A stretch of 64,000 nt of DNA, from assembly GCA_000831005.1 (NCBI GenBank), contig CP007152.1, forward strand, positions 2,914,001 through 2,978,000, given 5' to 3'. This document shows, in pieces, positions 1 through 9,252 of the stretch (positions within the stretch are counted from its first letter, which is position 1; every line of letters starts with the position of its first letter). Made by a program: the position numbers and the translations under genes. The DNA is from Marinobacter salarius (GTDB taxonomy: Bacteria; Pseudomonadota; Gammaproteobacteria; Pseudomonadales; Oleiphilaceae). Below the pieces are notes generated by a model. The model did not search any database. It worked only from the letters and a program-made list of their open reading frames with translations, and was not told the DNA's origin.

Positions 1-2
1 GG

Positions 3-344
3 GACAACATGCGCGCGTATGGCGACAATTTCGACCTGAACCCCGATAATTGGCACTTTCTGTACCGGGGCGTAGGTGAATCGCCCGGGTTGACGTCGGA
101 GCTCGCCAAAGCCTACGGCGTTCAGTTCAGGGATACGGGTGAGGGTGTACAGGTCCATGGTGTGGTAACCCACGTGATTGACCCGGAAGGTCAGATGCGG
201 GCCCGGTTCCATGGATTGAAATTCAAGCCTGAGCATCTGGTGACCTACCTGACGGCCATTGCCAAAGGCCCCAACGCGGCAGCCGATGATGGGTTCTGGG
301 GCCGACTGCACGGGCAAATTGAAGAGCTGTTACAGAGTGAGTAA
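3..344 (+). CDS. SCO1/SenC-family copper chaperone, C-terminal part
   Basis: The reading frame is open to the left edge, so the start and the CxxxC copper site lie outside the window. The visible 113 codons match the C-terminal half of SCO proteins: a segment with W and F near the start, then the HGVVTH stretch carrying the conserved downstream His copper ligand, followed by a DPEGQ turn. SCO proteins are membrane-anchored periplasmic thioredoxin-fold copper chaperones used in cytochrome oxidase assembly or copper/redox handling. A TlpA-like thioredoxin follows 56 bp downstream, so the two probably form a periplasmic copper/thiol pair. Family assignment is good; the specific client is unknown. 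Confidence 0.75.
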   Translation, partial: DNMRAYGDNFDLNPDNWHFLYRGVGESPGLTSELAKAYGVQFRDTGEGVQVHGVVTHVIDPEGQMRARFHGLKFKPEHLVTYLTAIAKGPNAAADDGFWGRLHGQIEELLQSE

Positions 345-400
345 CGCGTGGGGCACCATGCGGGCAACAAACCGACCACTGTAATCAGGAGTAATGTCCA

Positions 401-974
401 ATGAGTCACCAGCGCATATCTGCCGCCCGGAGAATCGCCGTAGTCCTTTTCGCGCTTGCTATTTCCATAGCCGCTCCAGTTATGGCTGCAGGGAAGGTTT
501 CGAAGTCCGTGGGGCCAGGGGTTCCTGATCTGGGAGTCTCCTCGCACTCTGCCCGAGCTGGCTTTTCAAGACGAAGTCGGCAGGCCGCTGACACTGGCTG
601 ACTTTAAGGGTAAGGCGATATTGCTCAATATCTGGGCGACCTGGTGCCTGCCTTGCCGTGAGGAAATGCCGACGTTGGACTCACTTCAGGCTCAACTGGG
701 CGGCGAGCAATTTGAAGTGGTCGCGCTGTCTGTTGACCACGTAGGCATCAGCGTTGTTGAGAAATTCTACCGGAAAACAGGCATCCAACATCTTCGCCAG
801 TATATTGATCCGTCGACACTGGCGACCTCAACACTGGGCATAGAAGGTGTTCCTACAACGCTGCTGATTGATCACGACGGTCGCGAAATTGGCCGTCTGG
901 TCGGTGCCGCGGAATGGGACAGCCCGGCCATGGTGGATTTGATGACCCGCACCATTGAAGGGGTTCCGGACTGA
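401..974 (+). CDS. TlpA-like periplasmic thioredoxin (frameshifted)
   Basis: The first frame (401-) encodes a start and signal peptide ending near PVMAAGK. The frame beginning about position 498 encodes LPELAFQDE, a beta strand, then WATWCLPCREE, the TlpA/ResA-type CxxC redox site, and a cis-Pro loop GVPTT. Joining them requires a one-base shift between about 490 and 545, giving a protein of about 190 residues, normal for the family. TlpA-like proteins reduce disulfides in apocytochromes or copper chaperones. It follows a SCO1 gene and lies in a metal/cytochrome maturation block, which suits that role. The frameshift may be sequencing error rather than decay. Confidence 0.7.
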
Positions 975-980
975 CTGGAT

Positions 981-1420
981 TTACGCAATTGAAAAGGCAG
1001 GTGCGTAATGCTTCAAGCTACTACTGGATGCTTCCTTCGCTGAGCCTTCGAGAACCCCGCAGGCCTCAATTTCCCGATCATCGTTACAACTTGCTCGCAG
1101 CGACACAAGTTGTTTCTCCAGTACCTGCAGATCGGTTATCTGAGACCGTACATGAGCGATGTGATCATCAAGCAAGATGTTGATGGCCCTGCAAGGCTGA
1201 TGGGGGGTGCCCTGATAGCACTGTAGCTCGTGAATTTCAGCGAGTGACAGCTCGAGTATTCTGCAGCGCCGGATGAAGCCAGTCGCTCAACATGCCGTTC
1301 AGTGTAAATACGGTAGCCGTTGTCCTGCCGCTCCGGCGGCGGTAACAAGCCCTCTCGCTCATAGAAACGGATGGTCTGGGTATCGACGCCTACGGACCGT
1401 GCCAACTGACCAATGCGCAT
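981..1420 (-). CDS. cadR: CadR/PbrR-type MerR regulator (frameshifted)
   Basis: MerR-family activator, probably for Cd/Pb/Zn. The start MRIGQLARS at 1420 opens a helix-turn-helix with the family signature TIRFYEREGLLPPP. After a missing base near 1267 the frame continues with FIRRCRILELSLAEI, then ELQCYQ...PC...DDHI (dimerisation helix with the metal Cys) and a C-terminal C...EACGVLEG pair, the ligand pattern of CadR/PbrR. It is divergent from a cation exporter and shares a MerR-type promoter with it. The ATG at 1420 is preferred over 1438 because it matches the usual family N terminus. Metal specificity is inferred. Confidence 0.8.
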
Positions 1421-1453
1421 CGGGTGTCTCCTCAACAAATGGTATCTGTTCTA

Positions 1454-1484
1454 TTGACCTTATAGTGACTATATAGTTTTAAAT
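1454..1484 (+). promoter_or_regulatory. CadR-type promoter/operator
   Basis: TTGACC (1454-1459) and TTAAAT (1479-1484) are separated by 19 bp, the overlong spacer typical of MerR-family activated promoters. The spacer holds the perfect dyad TATAGT-G-ACTATA (1461-1473). It faces the CDF exporter at 1518 and lies between it and the divergent cadR. Confidence 0.8.
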
Positions 1485-1517
1485 CATAATCCGACAATAC
1501 CCAACTGGAGCCGTATC

Positions 1518-2413
1518 ATGAGTAAATCCTGTGAAGACGCCTGTGGCTGCGACGCAACACCCGCCGAGGGTAACGCCGGGTCGGAGGCCTCTGAAGCGTC
1601 CGGCAACTGGATCAGTGTGTATACCGTACCGAAGATGGATTGTCCTTCGGAGGAACGGATGATTCGACTGGCCCTGAACGGTTTTGAAGACATTCGCGGG
1701 CTGTCCTTCGACCTGTCTGATCGGCGGTTGAAGGTTGTGCACGATGGCGAGGCTGAGCCTATCACCGCGAAGCTGGCGACCCTCGGGCTGGGCGCTTCGC
1801 TTCAGGAAACGGCCGCTGCCGACCCTGAGTCAATCAAGGCGGTCGGGGATACGGCTATCTCTGCCGAGCAGGAGTCCGGCACCCTGCGTTGGTTGCTCGG
1901 TATCAATGCTGTCCTGTTTGTGGTGGAAATGACGGCCGGCTGATCGCGCACTCCACCGGTTTGATTGCAGAATCCCTGGACAATTTCGCCGACGCGGCCG
2001 TTTACGGGCTCGCCCTGTATGCGGTTGGGCACAGCGTAAAAATGCAGGTGCGTGCGGCGCATCTTGCGGGCGTACTTCAACTGATTCTGGCTGTGGGCGT
2101 GCTCGCTGAGGTGGTGAGGCGCTTTGTCTTCGGCAGTGAACCTGAGTCGCTGGTAATGATGGGGATTGCGTTCATCGCATTGATCGCTAACACCACCTGC
2201 CTGCTGCTGATATCCAAACATCGGGAGGGCGGTGCCCACATGAAGGCGAGCTGGATATTCTCAGCCAACGATGTGGTCATCAATCTGGGGGTCATTACCG
2301 CTGGCGCCCTGGTCGCATGGACTGGCTCCAATTATCCGGACCTGATCATCGGCAGCATCGCGGGGATTATCGTACTCAACGGTGCCAGGCGCATCCTGGC
2401 GCTTAAGGGTTAA
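1518..2413 (+). CDS. CDF cation exporter with N-terminal HMA-like domain (frameshifted)
   Basis: Inner-membrane cation/proton antiporter, probably for Zn/Cd/Pb. The N terminus carries a Cys-rich head (CEDACGC), then VPKMDCPSEERMIR, the degenerate heavy-metal-associated domain common in this CDF subgroup. After a one-base loss near 1940 the membrane part continues with HSTGLIAESLDNFADA, which holds the CDF zinc-site pattern in TM2, and a later HMKASWIFSANDVVIN segment (TM5 site). Total about 298 residues. It is driven by the 1454 promoter and followed 3 bp later by lspA, so cadR/CDF/lspA is a typical mobile resistance unit. Substrate is inferred. Confidence 0.78.
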
Positions 2414-2416
2414 ATA

Positions 2417-2929
2417 ATGTCCATCGTTGCCAGGAAACACTTGCCGTATGGCCTGCTGGCGATTTCGGGCCTGATTGCGGCGTCTGATCAGGTTGTAAAA
2501 TGGTCGGTCCAGCAGTCAATGGCGTATGGCGAGTCGATTCCGGTGACCCCGTTCTTTAACTGGGTGCATGTCTGGAACACCGGCGCCGCATTCAGCCTGT
2601 TTGCCGATGGCGGAGGTTGGCAGCGGTACTTTCTTATCTCAGTCGCGGTAGTTGTCTCGATTGTACTGATCGGGCTGATTCTTCAGTGCCGCCGCAGGGG
2701 AGAAGCCATCGCGTACAGCCTTATTCTTGGCGGTGCCATGGGCAACCTGATTGACCGGATATTTCGTGGCTATGTTGTGGATTCCTTTGATGTCTATTGG
2801 CAATCCTGGCACTGGCCGGCCTTTAACCTTGCCGATATCGCCATTGTGCTGGGCACCGTGCTTTTCCTCTATGTCAGTTTTATACCCGAAAAATCGGGCA
2901 CGAACGTCGAGCTCGATGGATCAGGCTAA
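2417..2929 (+). CDS. lspA: Lipoprotein signal peptidase
   Basis: Signal peptidase II cleaves prolipoproteins in the inner membrane after diacylglyceryl transfer. The 170-residue protein has four predicted membrane segments and the family motifs: N56-T-G-A-A-F, G109-N-L-I-D-R, the catalytic Asp in VVDSF (about D122) and the second catalytic Asp in FNLAD (D140). It starts 3 bp after the CDF exporter, so the two are co-transcribed. It is probably a second, resistance-associated copy in addition to the housekeeping lspA usually found with ileS; with lgt at 7698 the island would carry two of the lipoprotein-maturation enzymes. Confidence 0.92.
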   Translation: MSIVARKHLPYGLLAISGLIAASDQVVKWSVQQSMAYGESIPVTPFFNWVHVWNTGAAFSLFADGGGWQRYFLISVAVVVSIVLIGLILQCRRRGEAIAYSLILGGAMGNLIDRIFRGYVVDSFDVYWQSWHWPAFNLADIAIVLGTVLFLYVSFIPEKSGTNVELDGSG

Positions 2930-2948
2930 AAAACATCTGACAAACGCC

Positions 2949-2979
2949 TTGACCTTAAAGTTGACTTTAAAGATATCGT
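2949..2979 (+). promoter_or_regulatory. MerR-type promoter of the peroxiredoxin gene
   Basis: TTGACC (2949-2954) and TATCGT (2974-2979) are 19 bp apart. The spacer contains a perfect dyad TTAAAGT-TG-ACTTTAA (2955-2970). The layout is that of a MerR-family activated promoter, but the half-site differs from the cad site at 1461 and the mer sites near 39 kb. The regulator is not identified. Confidence 0.65.
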
Positions 2980-3028
2980 CTGTACTGACAAACCGAGAAC
3001 GACAGCCAAAGCAAAGGAGAATGAAACG

Positions 3029-3667
3029 ATGACATTGCAACTTGGAGAAACCGCTCCCGATTTCACCGTCGCATCCACCGAAGGGAACATTCAGTTTCAT
3101 GAGTGGCTGGGAGACGACTGGGCCGTGCTGTTTTCACACCCCGCCGACTACACCCCCGTCTGTACCACAGAGCTCGGTGCCTTCGCGAAGCGTAAGGACG
3201 AGTTCGCCAGTCGCGGTGTAAAGCTGATCGGGGTCTCCGTCGACCCGCTCGACTCCCATAACGACTGGGCGAAGGATATCGAGAAAACCCAGGGCACGGG
3301 GCTCAATTTTCCCCTGCTGGCAGACAAGGATCAGGTGGTTGCCGACCTGTACGGAATGATCCATCCGAAAGCCGATCCCAAGGTGACTGTTCGAACGGTA
3401 TTTATTATCGATTCCGCAAAGAAAATCCGTCTGATGCTAACGTATCCGCCCAGTACCGGGCGCAATCTGGACGAGATCCTGCGCGTCATTGATTCGCTCC
3501 AGCTGACCGACAACCACAAAGTGGCCACGCCGGTGGACTGGAAGAATGGCGAGGATGTGATCATCGTTCCGTCGCTCTCCAACGAAGAGGCCAAAGAGCG
3601 CTTCCCCGACGGATGGGATGAGCAGACACCGTATCTGCGCGTTACCCGCCAACCTGGTCGGAAGTAA
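3029..3667 (+). CDS. 1-Cys peroxiredoxin (Prx6 type)
   Basis: Thiol peroxidase that reduces hydrogen peroxide and organic peroxides. The 212-residue protein has the Prx6 layout: APDF near the N terminus, the peroxidatic Cys45 in HPADYTPVCTTE, a conserved Arg in TVRTVFIID, and the extended C-terminal domain with PVDWKNGEDVIIVPSLS. No resolving Cys follows, as expected for 1-Cys enzymes. A good Shine-Dalgarno (AAAGGAG) precedes the ATG. It stands alone behind a MerR-type promoter in a metal-resistance block, which suggests induction by metals or oxidative stress. Confidence 0.92.
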   Translation: MTLQLGETAPDFTVASTEGNIQFHEWLGDDWAVLFSHPADYTPVCTTELGAFAKRKDEFASRGVKLIGVSVDPLDSHNDWAKDIEKTQGTGLNFPLLADKDQVVADLYGMIHPKADPKVTVRTVFIIDSAKKIRLMLTYPPSTGRNLDEILRVIDSLQLTDNHKVATPVDWKNGEDVIIVPSLSNEEAKERFPDGWDEQTPYLRVTRQPGRK

Positions 3668-3674
3668 CAGGGAA

Positions 3675-3706
3675 TTCGTCAGCCGGCCGGGTGGCTGGCT
3701 GACGAA
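3675..3706. other. Stem-loop after the peroxiredoxin gene
   Basis: TTCGTCAGCC (3675-3684) pairs perfectly with GGCTGACGAA (3697-3706), with a 12-base loop that can extend the stem. It lies 8 bp after the peroxiredoxin stop. No T tract follows, so it is either a weak terminator or an mRNA 3'-end protecting hairpin. Confidence 0.5.
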
Positions 3707-3775
3707 GCGATACCTGAGAACCCCTCACCGATAGGTTCGGTCATCGCCGAACCCTTAACCGAACACGGCCTCGAA

Positions 3776-5771
3776 ATGCTTACCCTGACAGTTCCTGAAG
3801 TTGGTCTCTTCGCGTTATTGATTGCACTTTGCCTGTCGCTGCTTCAGGCGACCGTGCTTGCTGGGAGCCGCCACCCGACGCCCGTTGTGGATGGCATTTG
3901 CAGAGCCTATGGCATGGGGGCAATTTGCCTTTCTACTGGTTTCTTATGCCAGCCTGACCGCCAGTTTTCTTCTGGATGATTTCAGCGTGGATTATGTGGC
4001 CCGTAATTCGAACTCAATGCTGCCCTGGTACTACAAGTTCACCGCCGTCTGGGGCTCTCATGAAGGCTCGGTGCTGTTATGGAGTCTGATTCTCAGTGGC
4101 TGGGGCTTTGCCGTCAGTCTGTTTTCCCGCCAGTTGCCACGGGATATGCTGGCACGGGTTCTGGGAGTTCTGGGTGTCGTCAGCGCAGGGTTCCTGCTTT
4201 TCATCGTCGTTACGTCCAGTCCCTTTGATCGCCTGTTGCCGGGCATGCCAGCCGACGGTGCCGATCTGAATCCGTTGTTGCAGGATGTTGGCCTGATCAT
4301 CCATCCGCCGATGCTTTACATGGGCTATGTGGGTTTTTCTGTGGTCTTTGCTTTTGCCATCGCTGCGCTGATTGAGGGGCGTCTGGATGCGGCCTGGACG
4401 CGCTGGGTTCGGCCGTGGACCAACATTGCCTGGGCCTTTCTGACCCTCGGCATCGCTCTGGGTAGCTGGTGGGCCTACTATGAACTGGGTTGGGGAGGCT
4501 GGTGGTTCTGGGATCCGGTGGAAAATGCATCGCTCCTGCCCTGGCTGAGCGGGACAGCGCTGATACATTCACTGGCGGTCACGGAAAAGCGTGGCACGTT
4601 CAAGAGTTGGACGGCGCTGCTGGCGATTTTCACGTTCTCACTCTCGTTGCTGGGCACCTTCCTGGTGCGCTCAGGGGTACTGACCTCGGTTCATGCCTTT
4701 GCCAATGATCCGTCACGGGGGCTCTTCATTCTGGCGTTGCTGGGAATAACGGTCGGCGTCTCGCTGTTGATCTTTGCGCTACGGGCGCCGCGAATGAGCG
4801 CCAATGCGGGCTTTAGCTGGCTTTCCAGGGATGCACTGTTACTGATCAACAATATTTTGCTGGTCATCATGACGATCACGGTCCTGATGGGCACCCTGTA
4901 CCCCTTGATCCTGGATGCACTCGGGCTGGGCAAAATCAGTATCGGCGCGCCTTACTTTAATAGCCTGTTCGTGCCACTGACCGTCATGCTTTGTGCCTTT
5001 ATGGGGCTGGGGCCGGTCGCACGCTGGAAGCAGATGCCCGGTCGCGAGCTGTTCCGGCGACTACTGGGGGCGGGTCTGGCCGCACTGGCGATTGCGGTAT
5101 CGATACCGTTTCTTTACAACGGCCAGTGGAATGTCGCCGTGGCGCTGGGGATGGTGGCGGCCCTGTGGGTAGTACTGGCGTTGGTGCGCGACCTGTTTGA
5201 TAAAGTCCGCAATGCGTCCTCTGCGCTGGCCGGATTGCGTAAGTTGACCCCTTCATACTGGGGCATGGTGGTCGGCCACGTGGGCCTGGCCGTCACCATC
5301 GTGGGCGTGGTGATGGTGTCGAACTACGCCATGGAGCGTAATGTGCGGCTTGATATCGGTGAGCAGGTGGATCTGGGCGGGTACGATTTTACGCTGACCG
5401 AACTGGGCGAGCGTCGGGGGCCCAACTTCCTCGCCGATACGGCGACCATCGAGGTTGCCCGTGAAGGCCGGATTGTCACCACCCTGTACCCGGAGAAGCG
5501 CCTGTACATTGCCCGTGGGCAGCCGATGACCGATGTCGCACTCGACCCCGGCCTGTTGCGGGACCTTTACGTGGCCATGGGGGAGGAACTGGACGACGGC
5601 AGCTGGGCAATGCGCCTACAGGTCAAGCCATTTGTACGCTGGCTTTGGCTGGGTGCGCTGCTGATGGCCTCCGGGGGCGTGCTGGCTGTGGCGGATCGTC
5701 GCTATCGTCGCCGCCGTGCCGCTGCAGCTGACCGGGAATCGATGAGGCCGGCGCGCGAGGTTCGCGCATGA
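3776..5771 (+). CDS. ccmF: Cytochrome c maturation protein CcmF (frameshifted)
   Basis: CcmF is the inner-membrane haem lyase component that attaches haem to apocytochrome c. The start MLTLTVPEVGLFALLIALC matches the family N terminus; a one-base shift between about 3860 and 3885 leads into the long frame with WGQFAFLL, WYYKF.AVWGSHEGSVLLW and the tryptophan-rich WWAYYELGWGGWWFWDPVEN haem-handling motif (about 4450-4525). A multi-TM architecture of about 665 residues is normal. The stop overlaps the ccmG start by 4 bp. ccmABCDE are absent here, so this is a partial, probably duplicate ccm set. Confidence 0.9.
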
Positions 5772-6292
5772 TGCGCCGCCTGTTGCTGATGCTTCCTTTT
5801 GTGGTGTTCCTTGGCCTGGCCTTCTTTTTGTACCGGGGGCTTTCGCTGGACCCCAGTGCTCGCGAGTCGGCCCTGATAGGCCAGGCGTTTCCCGCGTTCA
5901 CGCTTCCGACGCTAGAGGACCCTGACACCGAGGTGGATGAATCCCTGCTTCGCGGGCAGATGTCTCTGGTCAATGTCTGGGCGTCCTGGTGCCCGACCTG
6001 CAAGGAGGAAATGCCCCAGCTACTGGCGCTCTCCGAACGCGGCATTCAGATGGTGGGCATCAACTACAAAGACACACGTGACCTGGGGCGACAGTTTCTT
6101 GAAGAGTTTGGAAAACCTTTCGAGGTCAACATCTTTGATCCTGCCGGTGACCTGGGTTTCGAGCTCGGCGTGTATGGCGTGCCCGAAACCTTCCTGGTCG
6201 ACGCAAACGGTATCGTTCGATATAAGCACGTCGGGTACATAACGCCAGCTCAGGTGGATGAAGTCATGGCGGAGGTAGAGAAATGGCGCTAA
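5768..6292 (+). CDS. ccmG: Thiol:disulfide interchange protein CcmG/DsbE
   Basis: Membrane-anchored periplasmic thioredoxin that reduces apocytochrome c before haem ligation. An N-terminal anchor (residues 5-23) precedes the DsbE-type core with WASWCPTCKEE (Cys75, Cys78) and the cis-Pro loop GVPETF. The length of 174 residues is typical. It overlaps ccmF by 4 bp and ccmH by 10 bp, giving a tight ccmFGHI operon. Confidence 0.94.
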   Translation: MMRRLLLMLPFVVFLGLAFFLYRGLSLDPSARESALIGQAFPAFTLPTLEDPDTEVDESLLRGQMSLVNVWASWCPTCKEEMPQLLALSERGIQMVGINYKDTRDLGRQFLEEFGKPFEVNIFDPAGDLGFELGVYGVPETFLVDANGIVRYKHVGYITPAQVDEVMAEVEKWR

Positions 6293-6771
6293 ACCGAAAG
6301 AGCCGTTGCTGTGTGGTCATCGTGTTTTTGCTGGCTTCGTTCCAGTCGGTGGCGGACACGGCAATCGATGCGCGTCATTTCGAGGATCCGGTGATGGCGG
6401 AGCGTTATCGCGACCTTACGGCGTCGTTGCGGTGCCCTAAATGTGATGCTCAAGCCATCGACAGTTCCGATTCGCCGGTGGCGGCGGACATGCGGGAGCG
6501 GGTAGCAATGATGCTTCGTGATGGGCGTGCGGATAAGGAAATTCTTGATTTCATGGCTAATCGTTTTGGCGAGTTCGTTCTTTACAACCCGCGCCTTGAC
6601 GGGCGCACGTGGTTGCTTTGGGCGTTGCCGGCAGCGCTGGTGGCAGGGGGCGCCATGATTGTGATTGCGTTTGTCCGGGCACGCAGACACCGGCGAGTGC
6701 GGCCGCTCTCCGAGGAGGAACGTACCCGCCTGTCCTCCCTGATTCATCGTCACCGTGAGGGATCGGAATGA
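6283..6771 (+). CDS. ccmH: Cytochrome c maturation protein CcmH
   Basis: Membrane-bound thiol oxidoreductase that works with CcmG on the CXXCH motif of apocytochromes. There is a signal peptide (residues 7-24), the defining LRCPKC motif (Cys51, Cys54), a three-helix domain with VAADMRERV and ILDFMANRFGEFVLYNP, then one membrane helix and a basic tail. The length of 162 residues fits the short CcmH type, with CcmI encoded separately next door. Confidence 0.93.
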   Translation: MALNRKSRCCVVIVFLLASFQSVADTAIDARHFEDPVMAERYRDLTASLRCPKCDAQAIDSSDSPVAADMRERVAMMLRDGRADKEILDFMANRFGEFVLYNPRLDGRTWLLWALPAALVAGGAMIVIAFVRARRHRRVRPLSEEERTRLSSLIHRHREGSE

Positions 6772-7658
6772 CTATGCTCTGGTTAAGTATTGGTACACTG
6801 CTGCTTCTTGCGCTGTGGTTCCTGAGTCTACCGTTGCGGAGAGCAAGGGCGATCCATGACTGGCAGCAGCGGTTTGAGGCCGATGATCATGCAGAGGCGC
6901 AAAACCTGGCCGTCTATGAGCGCCGGCTTTCAGCACTGGAAAGAGCCCGCGATCGCGGCGAGATTGACGTCGCCCGTTTTGAAGAAAGCCGTCACGAGCT
7001 GGACCGCAATCTGCTGGAGGACACCGAGGCCCGCCGCCGAATGCCTCTCAGGCGCCCCGTGTCAGGACGTTTGATGATTCCGTTGGTGATAACGGCAGTA
7101 ATAGGTGCCAGCATCATCGGCTATCGATGGCAGGGTGCCGATGGCGATCTGGCCCTGTATGCCGCCCAACAGAATGCGCTCAATACGCCCGGCGCCTCAA
7201 TGAAAACCCTGGTTGGCCGGCTCGAAGAGGAGGCCGGGACTCAACCGGATAATCCCAAGGTCTGGTCGTTGCTGTTTCCGCTTTACCAGAAGATCGGTCA
7301 ACCGGGGCAGGCGATTGGCGCCCTGGAACGACTGATCGAACTGGAAGGCCGCAGAGTTGACCTACTGGCCCAACTGGCCCAGATCAAATTCTTTGTGGCC
7401 GGGCGCAGCCTGACCACTGAAGTGCAGGCGCTGATCGACGAAATACTCGACAAGGATCCACGTGAGCCAACGGTGCTGGGCATACTGGGGGTCGAGGCCT
7501 TTGACGACGGCCGCTATGAACAGGCGATCAATTACTGGCGCCGGGCATTGGCTGGCTTCGGCGACAACGAGTCCGCACAGGCCATGCGCAACGGTATTGC
7601 TGTTGCCAGGCAACGATTGGAGGAGACAGCCAATGGAGCGGAACGTGTTACTGATTAA
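6768..7658 (+). CDS. ccmI: Cytochrome c maturation protein CcmI
   Basis: Apocytochrome c chaperone. Two N-terminal membrane helices (about residues 3-22 and 101-118) flank a cytoplasmic loop with a coiled-coil-like stretch of charged residues, and the periplasmic C-terminal half holds TPR repeats (about residues 150-285). The start overlaps the ccmH stop by 4 bp. Length of 296 residues is on the short side for the family but complete. Confidence 0.87.
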   Translation: MTMLWLSIGTLLLLALWFLSLPLRRARAIHDWQQRFEADDHAEAQNLAVYERRLSALERARDRGEIDVARFEESRHELDRNLLEDTEARRRMPLRRPVSGRLMIPLVITAVIGASIIGYRWQGADGDLALYAAQQNALNTPGASMKTLVGRLEEEAGTQPDNPKVWSLLFPLYQKIGQPGQAIGALERLIELEGRRVDLLAQLAQIKFFVAGRSLTTEVQALIDEILDKDPREPTVLGILGVEAFDDGRYEQAINYWRRALAGFGDNESAQAMRNGIAVARQRLEETANGAERVTD

Positions 7659-7697
7659 AACCCTAACGCACTTTCAATCACGAAATCAGGAAAGCTT

Positions 7698-8500
7698 ATG
7701 CTCCAGTATCCTCAAATAGACCCGGTAGCCATTGCACTGGGCCCGCTAAAAATTCATTGGTACGGCCTGATGTACCTTGTCGGTTTTCTTGCGGCCTGGT
7801 GGCTGGGGCGTCGTCGGCTCATCGACTCGGCTTGAACGCAGACGCTGTTGAAACATTGATTTTCTACTGCGCGATGGGGGTCATTCTCGGTGGCCGCGTC
7901 GGTTACGCGCTCTTCTACGGTTTTGACAAGCTGGCAGACAACCCGCTCTGGCTGCTCAAGATCTGGGAAGGGGGCATGAGTTTTCACGGCGGCTTGACCG
8001 GCGTCCTGATTGCAGCTCTGGTGTTTGCTCGAAAGCAGAACCTGCGATTTTTCCAACTCACGGACTTTATAGCGCCATTGGTACCAATTGGCCTGGGGGC
8101 AGGGCGCCTTGGCAATTTTATCAATCACGAGCTCCCGGGGCGGGTCAGTGATGTTCCCTGGGCCATGGTGTTCCCGAATATGGGGTCGGCGCCGCGTCAC
8201 CCGTCGTCATTGTACGAGTTTGCCCTGGAAGGTGTTGTGCTGTTTGTGGTGCTGTGGTGGTTCTCACGCCACCCTCGTCGGATGGGCGCAACGTCCGGCC
8301 TGTTCCTGTTGCTCTACGGAATTTTCCGTTTTGCGGTCGAGTTTGTTCGCCTCCCCGACCCGCAACTGGGGTTCATTGCCCTCGGCTGGGTGACCATGGG
8401 GCAACTGCTGACCCTGCCGATGATCCTTGGCGGCCTTGCATTAATTGCCTGGTCAAGACGTCAACCGATCAATAAAACGGAGGCGGCGACAGCCAGATAA
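7698..8500 (+). CDS. lgt: Prolipoprotein diacylglyceryl transferase (frameshifted)
   Basis: Lgt transfers diacylglycerol to the lipobox Cys of prolipoproteins. The N terminus [23 protein letters not shown] is typical; a missing base near 7835 shifts the frame into FHGGLTG, the [13 protein letters not shown] signature (about 8100-8145), RHPSSLYE and the LYGIFRF.VEF.R block. About 268 residues, all family motifs kept. It lies 39 bp after ccmI. It is probably a second genomic copy, since housekeeping lgt usually sits with thyA, and it pairs functionally with lspA at 2417. Confidence 0.9.
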
Positions 8501-8547
8501 AAGCTGTCTTAGCTTGTTTGTTCGTTGACTTACGAGGAAAACTTAAC

Positions 8548-9204
8548 ATGACAGAAACTATTGGTCATTCGGGAGCCTGGGGTATAGCGGCGATCATGAT
8601 CGTGCTGATCTCCTGGGTCATGTATCGTTGGCTCGCTCCCAGAACATGGCGGGAGTGGGGCAGTGCCGGGGTGGTGCAGGCGTTTATAATCGCATTGTAT
8701 GCGGAGATGTACGGCTTCCCTCTCACTGTCTATTTGCTCGTGCGGTTCTTTGATCTGGACGGTAGCGACCTCAGCGCGAATCTCTGGTCCTCGCTGCTTG
8801 GTGTCGGCGAGGTGGGCATGCTTATCTCAATGTTGCTTGGTTATACTCTGGCTGTGACTGGCATCGGTATTTTTCTGCAGGGATGGCGCGAACTTCATCG
8901 TGCACACCAACAAGGGCGTCTTGCAACGGATGGGCTCTACGGTTTGGTGAGGCACCCGCAGTATACGGGCCTTTTTCTCATCCTGTTCGGGGAGGGGATT
9001 GTGCACTGGCCGACGCTGTTCTCCGTTAGTCTGTTCCCCATCATTGTCCTTGCCTACAGCTTGCTCGCACGGCATGAAGAGCGACAGGTTATTGAGCGGT
9101 TCGGTGACGGGTACCGGACCTATCAGCAGGAAGTGCCAAGGTTTGTTCCACGAATGGGCCGGCTTGCAAAACTCGTTGGCAAGTCCCGCTCGGGGTTGGG
9201 TTGA
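8548..9204 (+). CDS. Isoprenylcysteine carboxylmethyltransferase-family membrane methyltransferase
   Basis: Membrane methyltransferase of the ICMT/PEMT group. The 218-residue protein has five or six membrane helices and the C-terminal cofactor signature GLYGLVRHPQYTG followed by a conserved acidic/Arg segment (ARHEERQVIERFGDGYRTYQQEVPRFVP). ATG 8548 was chosen over the upstream TTG because GAGGAAA precedes it at good spacing. Bacterial members are rarely characterised; in metal islands they recur beside ccm and cus genes, but the substrate is unknown. The neighbour at 9253 is also a methyltransferase, so the two may act in one pathway. Confidence 0.75.
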   Translation: MTETIGHSGAWGIAAIMIVLISWVMYRWLAPRTWREWGSAGVVQAFIIALYAEMYGFPLTVYLLVRFFDLDGSDLSANLWSSLLGVGEVGMLISMLLGYTLAVTGIGIFLQGWRELHRAHQQGRLATDGLYGLVRHPQYTGLFLILFGEGIVHWPTLFSVSLFPIIVLAYSLLARHEERQVIERFGDGYRTYQQEVPRFVPRMGRLAKLVGKSRSGLG

Positions 9205-9252
9205 CACACAGGGTAACGCAGGGCGTTACCAGCGTTTTATGGGGCACACGCA

